DNA of 64,000 nt from JBPYCR01 sp051846935 (GCF_051846935.1 NZ_JBPYCS010000001.1:1-64000); one strand, 5' to 3'; shown: positions 7,831 to 16,833, counted from the stretch's first letter. Notes: generated by a model not told the origin, from the sequence alone. Numbers and translations: made by a program.

Positions 7831-8391
7831 TTATGGCACAGTGTGTTCATTTTTCAACTTAGAAAACAGAAGTACATCTTCGTATAAATTATTTACGAGT
7901 TGATGATCGCGTAGCCTCCCATCTGTCTTAAAGTTAAACTTCTCTAATAATGCCCGCACACGCGTATTCTTTCTATTTGTACACGCATAAATTTTGTTTA
8001 GATCCATTTTATTAAATCCGTAATTAAGCAAAAAATGTAGCATCTCCGTCCCGTAATGATTTCCCCAGTATAGGCTTGAGATATTTCCACCTATTTCGGA
8101 ATGATGGGAAATTCGATCCCAACGTTTGAAGCCACACGTCCCAATAATTTTGTTTGTACTTTTTAATTCAGTACCCCAGTTGATAGAGTGATAGCTCAAG
8201 TTCGCCTGTTGAAAAGTCCGTATTAAACTTTCTGCTTCCGATATATATTTAATAGGTTCTCGATTATCGAGCTGTAGCACTTCAGAATCGGAATACAGTG
8301 TGTAAATGTCTTCCGTGTCCTCGACGGTTAGCTCTCTAAAGATTAAGTTTTTCGTTTGTATTGACTTTAAATGAAATTCACTTTCTTGCAT
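7831..8391 (-). CDS. GNAT-family N-acetyltransferase (RimJ/RimL-like)
   Basis: A 186-residue acetyltransferase of the ribosomal-protein-alanine type. It opens with KNLIFRELTVEDTEDIYTLY, the usual strand-helix start of RimJ/RimL-like enzymes, followed by IIGTCGFKRWD and the acetyl-CoA binding region SLYWGNHYGTEMLHFLLNYG, and ends with NTRVRALLEKFNFKTDGRLRD. It probably transfers acetyl from acetyl-CoA to an amine on a protein or small molecule; the substrate cannot be read from sequence. AGGAAGTG precedes the ATG at workable spacing. It is monocistronic and may be the first chromosomal gene beyond the mobile element. Confidence 0.88.
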   Translation of the reverse strand: MQESEFHLKSIQTKNLIFRELTVEDTEDIYTLYSDSEVLQLDNREPIKYISEAESLIRTFQQANLSYHSINWGTELKSTNKIIGTCGFKRWDRISHHSEIGGNISSLYWGNHYGTEMLHFLLNYGFNKMDLNKIYACTNRKNTRVRALLEKFNFKTDGRLRDHQLVNNLYEDVLLFSKLKNEHTVP

Positions 8392-8589
8392 TTGACGTGC
8401 ACTTCCTTTATTTTCTGTAAACCCGACGGATTGCTATCTTAAAATATAGCTAGACACACAATAGTGCTAATGTACGATCACATATGGAACACTTTTCTAA
8501 TAAGATTTTCACAGATGGTTTCAAAGCTATGGCGATGATGCTCTAATATGTGTCCATGCATTCTAGCAGACTTCGGTTTTTTAAAAATA

Positions 8590-8838
8590 TTAATAAAAAG
8601 GTCTTCGTCTAAAGCGAAAAAATGCGATGGATGCAAATGAAATAGCTATTAATGCTGCGGCTGCAAAAAAGTGCATCCCATGTCCGTGTCCATGTGTCGG
8701 TCCAACAGGTCGCAGATATACACGATCTCGGTCAAACCTTTCGATTGCACCAACATAAACTTTCCCGTGGTGGTCTCTTATTTCGACTTCAGCACCTACG
8801 TTCTTTTTACATAGATGATAATATTTTTCACAAGACAT
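8590..8838 (-). CDS. Small membrane-anchored protein with LSm/SH3-like N-terminus
   Basis: An 82-residue protein preceded by AAAGGAGGG. Residues 10-45 (VGAEVEIRDHHGKVYVGAIERFD) look like a small five-strand barrel of the kind found in short Bacillus proteins. A Gly-His stretch (HGHGHGMHFF) follows, then one hydrophobic helix (FAAAALIAISFASIAFF) and a basic RFRRRPF tail. It is probably anchored in the membrane or the spore envelope. I do not recognise a named family; metal binding by the His stretch is possible but unproven. Confidence 0.65.
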   Translation of the reverse strand: MSCEKYYHLCKKNVGAEVEIRDHHGKVYVGAIERFDRDRVYLRPVGPTHGHGHGMHFFAAAALIAISFASIAFFRFRRRPFY

Positions 8839-9341
8839 AAACAGTACCCTCCTTTTATGTTATATAAAGAAGTACAGCCTTATTTTTCAATATTGTCTGT
8901 ACGTGTAGCAGGTGACTCTCCTACATGAATTTTACTAACCATATACACGGATGCATGTAGTGCGCATGGAAAATGCGCTGAATTTATAGATAACGAATAT
9001 GTCCTTGTGATAGGCATGCTAGGAGCTTACGCAGTTGAATTCACTTAATAGTATTAATCTATGAATAAAGGAATTGAAATGATTGGATGTTTGCCAATTA
9101 AATCAAGTAGGTTATGTGTTCATTTTTTATCGTTCCCTATTCAAAGGAAAAACATAATAGCAATTATCGCAACGATGTATCGACCTATCATCAATTATCT
9201 AATGCTTGTATGAATATTCACTTGAACTAGACGGCTAAACAGCCACCTGCAAATATGTTGCATACACTATACAAAAGTACGAGCAAACGATTTGAAACAT
9301 AAAAATACAAGAAAGAGCGGGTTTTGATAGGAGGTATGGCA
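8839..9341. other. Gene-free stretch
   Basis: I see no convincing gene, RNA or terminator in these 500 bp. The right end provides the ribosome site for the PLA2-like gene. The overlapping minus-strand frames in 9235-9495 lack ribosome sites and mirror the real gene. Confidence 0.5.
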
Positions 9342-9629
9342 ATGAGAAAAGTAAAAGTTCGACCAAAGCCGGGTTTTTGTTTGTTTCCAGGCTACAATTG
9401 GTGTGGCCCCGGCTGCAGAGGGCCGGGAGCACCAATAAACGCGGTAGATGCGGCTTGTAAGGCGCATGATTTTTGCTATAAGAAGTATGGACCATCTTGC
9501 ACGTGTGATCGAGCGTTTTTAGAGCAGCTTCGTCCGCTTATTAATTCGCATACGCAGCAAGGACGACAGGCTAAAATAATATATAACTATATGAAACTAC
9601 AATCCTTCTTTACATGTTCAAAGCTTTAG
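9342..9629 (+). CDS. Small phospholipase A2-like protein
   Basis: I start at ATG 9342, seven bases after AGGAGG, giving 95 residues. The core PGYNWCGPGC...DAACKAHDFCYKKYG matches the secreted PLA2 / parvovirus VP1 fold: a glycine-rich calcium loop (YNWCGPGCRGPG) and the catalytic CxxHDxCY helix with the His-Asp pair. There is no signal peptide; the N-terminus is basic (RKVKVRPKPG). Bacilli carry such small proteins of unknown role. It may hydrolyse phospholipids at sn-2 if calcium is available, for instance in spore or lysis biology; that is inference. It stands alone between gene-free stretches. Confidence 0.75.
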   Translation: MRKVKVRPKPGFCLFPGYNWCGPGCRGPGAPINAVDAACKAHDFCYKKYGPSCTCDRAFLEQLRPLINSHTQQGRQAKIIYNYMKLQSFFTCSKL

Positions 9630-9675
9630 AAGTGAGCGTATGGATAAAAAAAATCGTTTATAAGGGATGCGCTGG

Positions 9676-10384
9676 TTATTGCTGTTCTTTTTGTTTTCGT
9701 TGCTGATGCTTCGTGACTTTTGTTCTATTTCCGCATATTTTCATCGAGCACCACTTGCGTATTCCGTGTGTATTAATAAATAAGTGTACGCAATCTGGAT
9801 TGGCGCATCGTTGAATGTTATTTAATTGAGACGTCGCTAACAGCTCTAACCCATTCAATGCAATGAGTGATACGAGTGCATCAGTAGCTTCTCCGATTGG
9901 TTTTGGAATGAATGCATTTGTACTTAATTTATACATCATTGGTGCTCGTTCAACAAAAGACTCTAATGAGTAGATTGAGTCACGTATTTGTGGGTGTTAT
10001 TTTAAGAAGTTAAAAAACCTCTCTTTGTATTCGTTAACTTTAGTATTGATTCCTACCGACCGCAGTAGATATACACTACGCTTTCTGTGTGCAGTGAAAA
10101 TCAACGGTGTTATTCATGTGTATATCGTTCGAAGTAAAATTGATCACATATTATCTAGTTAGATTCGTGCATCTGTTCCCTCACAAACATTTTACTCATA
10201 CGAATGAGTAATCCAACTGGGAGCTAGCTGCGCCATCTGCTAGCTTTTCGTAGTTGACTCGAAGGAATCGCCGCACAGTGTGTGGTGGTTCTAGTGCTTC
10301 AAATGCCCATCGTTCTACCGCGAGTATCCGGATGTTTACACTGTTATAATTTCTGCGTATTAATGAGTTCCTAATGTGTTCCAA
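9676..10384 (-). pseudogene. CGNR zinc-finger regulator gene, split by a MITE
   Basis: The C-terminal part (9676-9972) encodes a clear CGNR module: CANPDCVHLF then RKWCSMKICGNRTKV, the four-cysteine C-terminal domain of these predicted transcription regulators. The reading frame continues upstream of the internal ATG at 9939 straight into the MITE at 9973-10201. Beyond the MITE (from 10202) the same frame resumes: removing the MITE and one 9-bp target copy joins ...SSQLDYS to LESFVERAPMMYKL with no frameshift. This is therefore one gene broken by insertion. The 5' end is unclear: TTG 10384 is the first plausible start, but open frame continues further, so the N-terminus may be decayed as well. 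Confidence 0.8.
9973..10201 (+). mobile_element. 229-bp MITE (ISLre2-like ends), copy 1
   Basis: The element runs from GATTGAGTCACGTATTTGTG to ...TTTACTCATAC, with imperfect inverted ends (the right end read inward is GTATGAGTAAAATGTTTGTG). It is flanked by TAATGAGTA (9964-9972) and GAATGAGTA (10202-10210), an 8/9 match target duplication. It is nearly identical to 61389-61633 and to both arms of 50795-51299, which keeps a transposase fragment. It has no coding capacity. Confidence 0.85.
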
Positions 10385-10474
10385 AAAAATTCTTAAATGT
10401 ACGAGTGTATTGAGCGCTCTACAGACGCAACGGATCGGGTCATAGATAATTGAGTGAAGGGAACCTCTTTTCTT

Positions 10475-11836
10475 TTATTTTGTTACTTGGTCTAAAACCT
10501 CTAAATTCTCGTCCATTAACGATATATAGTCTTTGTCGTTTTTAATATCTGTTTCTGTTCGCACTTCTAAATTGTGTATCATTAATGCTTCGGCGCCAAT
10601 TTCAGCTTGAATAACCTTTGACAAGCGATTTTCACTATTTTGCTCGTATAAAATATATTCTAAGTCAAAATCTTTTGCAGCTTTCATCACTTCTGTTAAC
10701 TCCTTTTGGGAAGGCTCTTCACTAGAAGATAATCCATTTATCGTTATTTGCTTGATTCCGTAGCGTTCTTCCCAGTATCCAAAAGCAGCATGTGGTACGA
10801 TAATATGTTTATTTTCTTTCGCTTCTAACCGTTGAATAAAACGGTTATCTAATTCAATTAAATTTCTTTTTAATACTTGAAAGTTTTCATTGTATTGCTG
10901 TTCTTTTTGAGGATTTAATGTAATGAGCTCGTCTTTAATAATCACTGCCATTTCGATCATCCGAAACGGGTCAATCCAAAGATGAGGGTCGTGATCGAGA
11001 TGATCATCAATTGCAATTGAAATAGGATTTGATTCGGCAATGACTTCATGCGCATTGTTCAAAACAACCGCTTTGATTTTTTGACCGGCAATTGTCGCTT
11101 CGCCAGAGTACGTATTGCTTTCTTGACGCTTTACGAGCTCCCAATCATCCTTTCCTGGTTCTAATGTAAACCAATGCCAGTGGTCATACGTACCGTCTTT
11201 ATGAACGTGTGCAGTAAGTTCAATTGTATCCCCAGTGTGGTAATGTGCAGCTAAACCTTCTATAGTAATAATTTGCTCCACGTCATTTTTATTTTCATGT
11301 TCATGTTCATCGTGTTCATGGTCGTGCGCTATTTCTTCATGCCGATGCATATGCTCTTCCTTTTCGTCTGGATGATCATTAGCATGACTTTCTGAGTGCT
11401 CTTCATGCGTGTGAGCCGTAGTGGCGTCTACGTGATGGTCGTGTTCGTCATGCAGATGCCCATCTTTGTGAAACAGGGACTCTTCCTTACCAATTTCAAT
11501 TAGCTTTGTTTTTTGGTTGTTAAGTGCTGCAGATATTGTTTCGCTAAAGCCTTCCATACCTGCTCCAATATAAATAAAAGCATCGCTATTAGCGAAGCGC
11601 GTCATATCCTTCGCTGTCGGCTCGTATGTATGTGCATCTGCACCTGGGGGATAAATTGATTCTGCTGCTACCGTTTCCCCACCGATTTCTTCAACAATAT
11701 ATTGTAGTGGATATACCGTCGTGTAAACGGTGAGATTAGGCTCCTTTTGGGTAGAGACTTTTTCTTCTTTTTGCGAACATCCGGCAATAAGAAGGCTAAT
11801 TAAGATTGCTAGTAAATAAACGTACTTCCAATTCAT
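10475..11836 (-). CDS. znuA: Zinc ABC transporter substrate-binding lipoprotein with His-rich loop and extra domain
   Basis: A 453-residue cluster A-I binding protein. The lipobox LLIAGC puts the lipidated cysteine at residue 20. The first lobe has VYPLQYIVEEIGG and the ligand region YPPGADAHTYEPTAKDM. A long His/Glu/Asp loop (about 128-190, rich in HDHEH and HEEH) follows. Next comes an inserted beta domain (AAHYHTGDTIELTAHV ... DHWHWFTLEPG) near 190-275, then the second lobe with DPHLWIDP, VPHAAFGYWEERYGI and SSEEPSQKEL. It should bind Zn at the cell surface. No permease or ATPase gene adjoins it, so partners lie elsewhere. Two Zur boxes precede it. Confidence 0.9.
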   Translation of the reverse strand: MNWKYVYLLAILISLLIAGCSQKEEKVSTQKEPNLTVYTTVYPLQYIVEEIGGETVAAESIYPPGADAHTYEPTAKDMTRFANSDAFIYIGAGMEGFSETISAALNNQKTKLIEIGKEESLFHKDGHLHDEHDHHVDATTAHTHEEHSESHANDHPDEKEEHMHRHEEIAHDHEHDEHEHENKNDVEQIITIEGLAAHYHTGDTIELTAHVHKDGTYDHWHWFTLEPGKDDWELVKRQESNTYSGEATIAGQKIKAVVLNNAHEVIAESNPISIAIDDHLDHDPHLWIDPFRMIEMAVIIKDELITLNPQKEQQYNENFQVLKRNLIELDNRFIQRLEAKENKHIIVPHAAFGYWEERYGIKQITINGLSSSEEPSQKELTEVMKAAKDFDLEYILYEQNSENRLSKVIQAEIGAEALMIHNLEVRTETDIKNDKDYISLMDENLEVLDQVTK

Positions 11837-11875
11837 TTGTTTTCTTCCTCTCTGAAATTGTCTACAAACATAATA

Positions 11876-11913
11876 TCGTAATGATTACGATTTGTAAACA
11901 GTAATCATTACGA
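11876..11913 (-). promoter_or_regulatory. Tandem Zur boxes upstream of znuA
   Basis: TCGTAATGATTACGA (11876-11890) is a perfect palindrome and matches the Bacillus Zur consensus TCGTAATnATTACGA. A second, CAGTAATCATTACGA (11899-11913), matches 13 of 15 positions. They lie 40-77 bp upstream of the gene, as expected for zinc-dependent repression of zinc uptake. Confidence 0.9.
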
Positions 11914-11967
11914 TTTATAATTTTTACGATTCTAGGTTTCAACAAGCTAAGCCGAAACCCCTTTAAC

Positions 11968-11996
11968 TTTAACGTTAAACGCATTTAGATTATAAT
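11968..11996 (+). promoter_or_regulatory. Promoter with palindrome before yhdT-panF
   Basis: A TATAAT -10 box lies at 11991-11996. TTTAACGTTAAA (11968-11979) is a perfect 12-bp palindrome at the -35 position, with TTAACG 16 bp upstream of the -10. The palindrome may be an operator; no regulator is identified. Confidence 0.55.
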
Positions 11997-12052
11997 GACG
12001 ATATCTTACGTAAGGATGGAATGGAATTCTATGAATTATGGAGGAAGAATGA

Positions 12053-12316
12053 ATGGACAATAACGACATACGTTTTAAAATAGCGAATCGAGAAGCATGG
12101 ATAGGAGTAGGCCTCGTTCTTTTCAATTTTGCTTGGTGGTTTTCCTTTGCTTATGTTCTGGGCGGAAAGGACCCAGAACAGTATACGTATTTGTTTGGTT
12201 TTCCAGCGTGGTTTTTTTATAGCTGTATTGTAGGTTTTATTGTTATGGTCGCACTCGTTATTTTTGTTGTGAAAAAATATTTTGTTGATCTTCCTTTTGA
12301 TGAGGAAGGGGAATGA
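12053..12316 (+). CDS. yhdT: YhdT-family (DUF997) small membrane protein
   Basis: An 87-residue protein with two hydrophobic helices (WIGVGLVLFNFAWWFSFAYVLG and FFYSCIVGFIVMVALVIFVVKKYF) and the FGFPAWFFYSC sequence typical of DUF997. It lies 7 bp before panF, the pairing also seen in E. coli, where yhdT precedes panF. GGAGGAAG precedes the ATG. It is probably an accessory subunit of the pantothenate symporter, as small DUF proteins often pair with solute:sodium symporters, but this is not established. Confidence 0.85.
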   Translation: MDNNDIRFKIANREAWIGVGLVLFNFAWWFSFAYVLGGKDPEQYTYLFGFPAWFFYSCIVGFIVMVALVIFVVKKYFVDLPFDEEGE

Positions 12317-12323
12317 GTAAGCT

Positions 12324-13772
12324 ATGAATTGGCTAGCGATCCTTCCAATCCTTTTATTTTTAATTGTTGTATTTGGTATCGGTTTATATGCTTCAAGATA
12401 TGTACGTTCATCCACTTCATTCTTACAAGACTACTTTCTTGGTGGACGAAGTATGGGCGGGTTTATATTAGCGATGACGATGACAGCAACTTATGGGAGT
12501 GCAAGTAGTTTTATCGGCGGCCCTGGGACTGCTTATATTCATGGGCTTGGCTGGGTATTATTAGCAATGTCACAAGTCGCCACCGGTTATTTTGTATTAA
12601 TGGTATTAGGTAAAAAATTTGCAATCGTTACTCGTCAGTATCAAGCCATAACAATGGTTGACTTCTTAAAAGAGCGCTATCAGTCGAAATGGGTTGTACT
12701 CCTTTCTAGCTTTAGTATACTCGTTTTTTTATTCTCTGCGATGGCAGCTCAGTGGATCGGTGGGGCAAGGTTAATTGAGTCTCTTACAGGAATGTCGTAC
12801 AAAACTGCATTATTTATTTTTGCGATTTCTATCCTTGTTTATGTAACAGTTGGAGGCTTCCGTGCAGTTGCTTTTACAGATGCGATTCAAGGAACAGTAA
12901 TGTTTTTTGGTACACTTATTTTACTAATAGCGGTCATAATTGCAGGAGGAGGAATACCTGCTATTATGAATGATCTACTGACAGAAAATCCAAATTTAGT
13001 AACTCCTTATGGGGCGGAGGGCACGTTATCTCCTGCCTATGTATCTTCTTTTTGGATTCTAGTTGGTGTTGGGGTTGTAGCGTTGCCACAAATAGCTGTC
13101 CGTGCAATGTCGTACAAAAACTCGAAATCGATGCATCGGGCACTAATTATTGGAACGATAGTTGTCGGATTTATAATGTTAAATATGCATTTAATAGGGG
13201 TGTTTGCACGACCTATCTTACCTGGTATTGAGGGCGGCGACGTTGATAAAGTAATGCCGCTTATTGCTTTAGAGGTGATGCCTGCTTGGCTTGCAGGTAT
13301 TGTGCTGGCCGCACCAATGGCAGCGATCATGTCGACGGTCGATTCGTTGCTCTTATTAGTGAGTTCCACGATTGTAAAAGATGTTTATTTGAACTATATC
13401 CATCCAAATGCAACCAATACACAAGTGAAAAGGCTTAGCTTATCGGTAACGGCTTTGTTAGGAATTGTCGTTTATCTTATTGTTTTACAGCCGCCTGATT
13501 TGGTAATTTGGTTAAATTTATTTGCTTTTGGAGGTTTGGAAGCGGCATTTCTCTGGCCGATTGTTTTGGGTTTATATTGGAAAAAGGGTAACAAGTATGG
13601 AGCAATCGCTTCAATGGTCGCGGGTATAGGGTTATATGTTTTATCAGACTCATACATACCTCCCCCATTTGGGCTACACGCAGTAGTTCTGCCTGTGCTC
13701 GTTTCTTTTTGTGCCTACGTGCTTATTAGTATTGGAACGAACAAATCATTCGTAAAAAATGAGGAAAATTAA
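12324..13772 (+). CDS. panF: Sodium/pantothenate symporter PanF
   Basis: A 482-residue solute:sodium symporter with about 13 hydrophobic segments. Diagnostic stretches are YFLGGRSMGGFILAMTMTATYGSASSFIGGPG (first unwound helix region), AMAAQWIGGARLIESLTG, VGGFRAVAFTDAIQG and MAAIMSTVDSLLLLVSS. Together with the preceding yhdT this indicates PanF, which imports vitamin B5 with Na+ as the coenzyme A precursor. Length matches the family (about 480). GAAGGGG lies 12 nt upstream of the ATG, so translation may be coupled to yhdT. A different SSS substrate is possible but less likely. Confidence 0.88.
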   Translation: MNWLAILPILLFLIVVFGIGLYASRYVRSSTSFLQDYFLGGRSMGGFILAMTMTATYGSASSFIGGPGTAYIHGLGWVLLAMSQVATGYFVLMVLGKKFAIVTRQYQAITMVDFLKERYQSKWVVLLSSFSILVFLFSAMAAQWIGGARLIESLTGMSYKTALFIFAISILVYVTVGGFRAVAFTDAIQGTVMFFGTLILLIAVIIAGGGIPAIMNDLLTENPNLVTPYGAEGTLSPAYVSSFWILVGVGVVALPQIAVRAMSYKNSKSMHRALIIGTIVVGFIMLNMHLIGVFARPILPGIEGGDVDKVMPLIALEVMPAWLAGIVLAAPMAAIMSTVDSLLLLVSSTIVKDVYLNYIHPNATNTQVKRLSLSVTALLGIVVYLIVLQPPDLVIWLNLFAFGGLEAAFLWPIVLGLYWKKGNKYGAIASMVAGIGLYVLSDSYIPPPFGLHAVVLPVLVSFCAYVLISIGTNKSFVKNEEN

Positions 13773-13976
13773 AAGAACGAAAAATAATGGTCGCAGATGA
13801 ACCTCCTAAAAGCTAACGACTGCCGAAGCGAATCCTGTTCATTATTCAAACTTTTAACATAGTAGCTTCATTATGTCCGGGTCTCTGTAATTAATTTTAT
13901 AGAGGAGTCAATTTCATAATTGCCATTTTTAAAACATCACAAAAGAACAGAATCTTAAAATCCATTTAAAAATTTA

Positions 13977-14150
13977 ATGCTAGATTGGTGTCTATTGTGC
14001 TCCCATCCAGATCCACTCCGCTTTCCGCAGGCAACGCCTCAACTAATTTTAAACGTTTTTGCCAAAACTTTTAAAATGGATTTTCGGCTGTTGCTATTCC
14101 TGCAGGAGTCTGCGTGGATCCGGATTCCACACAGACGAGTTGGTGTAGCT
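13977..14150. repeat. Dispersed intergenic repeat, copy B (degenerate)
   Basis: CCACTCCGCTTTCCGCAGGC and TTCCTGCAGGAGTCTGCGTG are the two arms of the dispersed repeat in weathered form. It lies in the 928-bp gene-free region 13773-14700, in which I find no gene, clear terminator or RNA. Confidence 0.55.
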
Positions 14151-14469
14151 ATGCAACCTGTATTTCTTGGTAGAATGCTGTATTCATTCGATCAACTGCT
14201 GTACATCGATTATACCTTTGCCCTGTAAGTGTTTGGAATTATGCAGAGGGGATAATGAAAAGGAAAAAGTTAAAAATTTTATAGGATTTAACCGGAATTT
14301 AACCTTTCTATGATATCGTTCAATTATAGATAAAATGAATAAGTTATTACTAACTGAAGTAAGTCAGTGGCGAAGGAAATAAGGGAAATTCAGCAATATA
14401 GAAAATACTACGTATAGAGATGTATACAACGATTCGGTTGTAATTCGAGTTATTAGAAAAAGAAAGTCG

Positions 14470-14625
14470 GTTTTCGGATTAGCTTGTGGAATATCGGAAA
14501 CGGTTTCCGACACGAGTGAATGGAAGATGGGAGCCTTCAGCGGGAGGAAAACGATCGGTGAGACCCCACAGTGCAAGTAGAACAAGGAGGCCCACCACTC
14601 GACCGAGAAAAGCGAGCATATTTCA
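14470..14625. repeat. Dispersed intergenic repeat, copy C (degenerate)
   Basis: AGCTTGTGGAATATCGGAAACGG through CAGCGGGAGGAAAACGATCGG and GAGACCCCACAGTGC to GGAGGCCCACCACTCGACCG matches the plan of the repeat near 60405 (AGCTTGTGGAAAATC ... GCCACAGTGCGG). It ends shortly before the DUF4870 gene and may supply its upstream region. Confidence 0.5.
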
Positions 14626-14700
14626 TGAATGGCAATGTTGGGAAATTTTCTCATATCAATTATCTTCCGAATATCTAAGAAAGTAAAAGGAGGGAGTTTA

Positions 14701-15120
14701 ATGGGTAACGATCAAACAGAAAGTAAAGAGCAGACAGTTTTTAAAGAGGATACACAAGATAATTCGAAACCAGGTGTAAATCAAACAAAAGCATCATCTG
14801 GCTTGGATGAAAATATTGCGGGTTTGTTATGCTATTTAGTTGGATTTGTAACAGGAATAATTTTCCTTTTAATTGAAAAGGAAAATCGCTTTGTTCGATT
14901 TCACGCTTTACAATCCATAATAACATTTGCAGGTATTTTTATTTTAAGCTTTGTTTTAACCGCGCTTCCAGTAATAGGTTGGATAATTGGGATTCTACTA
15001 TCACCGTTATCTGTAATTCTATGGATTATTTTAATGGTGAAGGCGTATCAGGGTAAAATGTTTAAATTACCAATTGCGGGGAACATTGCAGAAAAGCAGC
15101 TTAATCAAATGAAAAATTAA
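14701..15120 (+). CDS. DUF4870 (Tic20-like) membrane protein
   Basis: I start at ATG 14701 after AAAGGAGGG; the upstream in-frame ATG has no ribosome site. The 139-residue protein has a polar N-terminus of about 40 residues, then GLDENIAGLLCYLVGFVTGIIFLLIEKENRFVRFHALQS, the signature of the DUF4870/Tic20-like family, and three or four membrane helices. FHALQS before a helix is the most conserved part. These proteins sit in the cytoplasmic membrane; function is unknown. It is monocistronic, with a terminator about 90 bp downstream. Confidence 0.85.
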   Translation: MGNDQTESKEQTVFKEDTQDNSKPGVNQTKASSGLDENIAGLLCYLVGFVTGIIFLLIEKENRFVRFHALQSIITFAGIFILSFVLTALPVIGWIIGILLSPLSVILWIILMVKAYQGKMFKLPIAGNIAEKQLNQMKN

Positions 15121-15211
15121 AATTGCTGTCCCGTTTGCTCGAAGTTTCGAGTATACGCTATTTTTATGAAAGCAGTAAAAGCATTTTTTATTGGCTTCGT
15201 TTTTGAAAAGG

Positions 15212-15247
15212 AAACACGTTCTGAACAAATTGAACAGAACGTGTTTT
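15212..15247 (+). terminator. Intrinsic terminator
   Basis: AAACACGTTCTG pairs with CAGAACGTGTTT followed by TTT. It lies between the DUF4870 gene and the convergent MATE gene and probably serves both. Confidence 0.8.
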
Positions 15248-15306
15248 TAATTTGCTTGAAAAAGTACGGTTTTTACTTCGATTGAAATATACCAAAAGAA
15301 CTTGTG

Positions 15307-16656
15307 TCAGAAGTCACGTAAAGCTATGTCGCCATACATAATATCCTTTCTTGTATAAATCAATAGGAAAATAGCGACAATAGCCTCAGAAACGGGTAAG
15401 GCAAGCCAAATTCCGTTTGAGCCGAAAAGGATCGGCAATAGGACTAGCAAAATCGGTAAAAAAACAAAACCTCTCCATACAGTAATCGCCATTGACGGCT
15501 TTACTTGACCAATTGATTGATAATACGTCATGTAGGTAAAGTTAATTCCCATAAATAAATAAGCGAGGAAGAATAACTTTAAACCGTTTGTTGCCATAGT
15601 TGCTATTTCCGTAGAGGTTACCCCAAAGATCGCAATCAAATTTGAAGCGCCAGCATATCCAACGCCTATAAACGCAATACCGAGCAGAAGGCCTGCTATT
15701 TCTGCTATTTTGACCGTACTTCGGATCATTTCTGGCTTTTTCGCACCGTAATAAAAGCTAATCATTGGTTGTATGGACGAGCCAATACCGATAAAGGCGA
15801 GAAGCATAAAGACATGTAAGTAACTAATTACCGAGAAAGCGGCAAGTCCATTCGTACCTATATAGTAAGAAAAGGCAATATTGTAACCCATAACTAAAAT
15901 TCCCATGCCAGCTTCTGAAAGGAATAAAGGGAAGCCAATTGTATTAATCGTCAAAATATCTTTCCACTGCCATTTAATTTTTACGAATTTCAAGTTAGAG
16001 CTTTTTCTGAAGAAATGGATCGAATAAATAAACACACCAATTGCTGTTGCAATTACTGTAGCCAAGGCTGCACCAACTACTTCAAGCTGAAGGATAAATA
16101 TCATCCAGTAATTCAAAATAATATTGACTACGGCCGTAACAATTAAGCCAACCATTGCTAACTGAGGTGCGCCGTCGTTACGAATAAATATACTTAAGCA
16201 CACTTCCATAGCAAAAATGAGGGAGGATAGAAGCAAGATGGACATATAGTCAATGACGTAAGCGAAAGTTGCTTCTGTTGCACCGAATATACGAGCTACA
16301 TGATCGATATTAAAATAACAGACAAGCGTTGTAATTATTGTAATAATCGATAATAGTACAATAGATAGCGAAAAAATTTGTCTCGCTTTTTCCAGATTGT
16401 TTTTCCCCATTGCCATTGAGTACAGTGTGGCACCACCCATACCGATAAGAATTGAAATTGAAATGATAATTGAAAATACCGGTACAGCAATATTTACGCT
16501 TGCGAGCGCGACAGCACCAACTCCATTTCCAACAAAAATACCGTCAACGATAATGTTTACGGACATAAGTACCATGCCTAATATTGTTGGAATAAAATAG
16601 TGCAAAAAGCTTTTTAAAACAGATTGTGTGCTAAGCTTTTGTCTGACATCACCCAT
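15307..16656 (-). CDS. MATE-family efflux transporter
   Basis: A 449-residue membrane protein with twelve hydrophobic segments in two similar halves. The N-terminal half has IPTILGMVLMSVNIIVDGIFVGNGVGAVALASVNIAVP, the first-helix pattern of MATE transporters, followed by GMGGATLYSMAMGKNN. The second half shows the corresponding GIGSSIQPMISFYYGAKK. Such carriers export cationic drugs or metabolites in exchange for Na+ or H+; MepA of Staphylococcus is a close model. GGAGGC precedes the ATG. It is not linked to a regulator gene. Substrate is unknown. Confidence 0.9.
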   Translation of the reverse strand: MGDVRQKLSTQSVLKSFLHYFIPTILGMVLMSVNIIVDGIFVGNGVGAVALASVNIAVPVFSIIISISILIGMGGATLYSMAMGKNNLEKARQIFSLSIVLLSIITIITTLVCYFNIDHVARIFGATEATFAYVIDYMSILLLSSLIFAMEVCLSIFIRNDGAPQLAMVGLIVTAVVNIILNYWMIFILQLEVVGAALATVIATAIGVFIYSIHFFRKSSNLKFVKIKWQWKDILTINTIGFPLFLSEAGMGILVMGYNIAFSYYIGTNGLAAFSVISYLHVFMLLAFIGIGSSIQPMISFYYGAKKPEMIRSTVKIAEIAGLLLGIAFIGVGYAGASNLIAIFGVTSTEIATMATNGLKLFFLAYLFMGINFTYMTYYQSIGQVKPSMAITVWRGFVFLPILLVLLPILFGSNGIWLALPVSEAIVAIFLLIYTRKDIMYGDIALRDF

Positions 16657-16774
16657 GTGACTGCCTCCTGAATTTGTAAAGTATGCATGTTAATAGTAAC
16701 TATTCAAATTTGTATTTTTTATTGTTAAGCGCGTGTAAATATCTAAGTATTAGAGCAAATAAGAGATGACTAGA

Positions 16775-16833
16775 AGTAAAACAAAAACTGCATCTCCTTC
16801 TGTTGAAACATATGTCAACATGGCAATGCAGTT
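16775..16833 (-). terminator. Terminator downstream of fabI
   Basis: Reading the minus strand, AACTGCAT pairs with ATGCAGTT across a long loop, followed by TTTGTTTTA. It lies 30 bp past the fabI stop. Confidence 0.65.

Noticed and set aside
10196..10384. A separate 62-codon gene on the minus strand
   Set aside because: Its frame joins the CGNR gene exactly when the MITE is removed, so it is the 5' part of a broken gene.
13472..13668. Minus-strand frames inside panF
   Set aside because: They are mirror frames of a hydrophobic coding region without ribosome sites.
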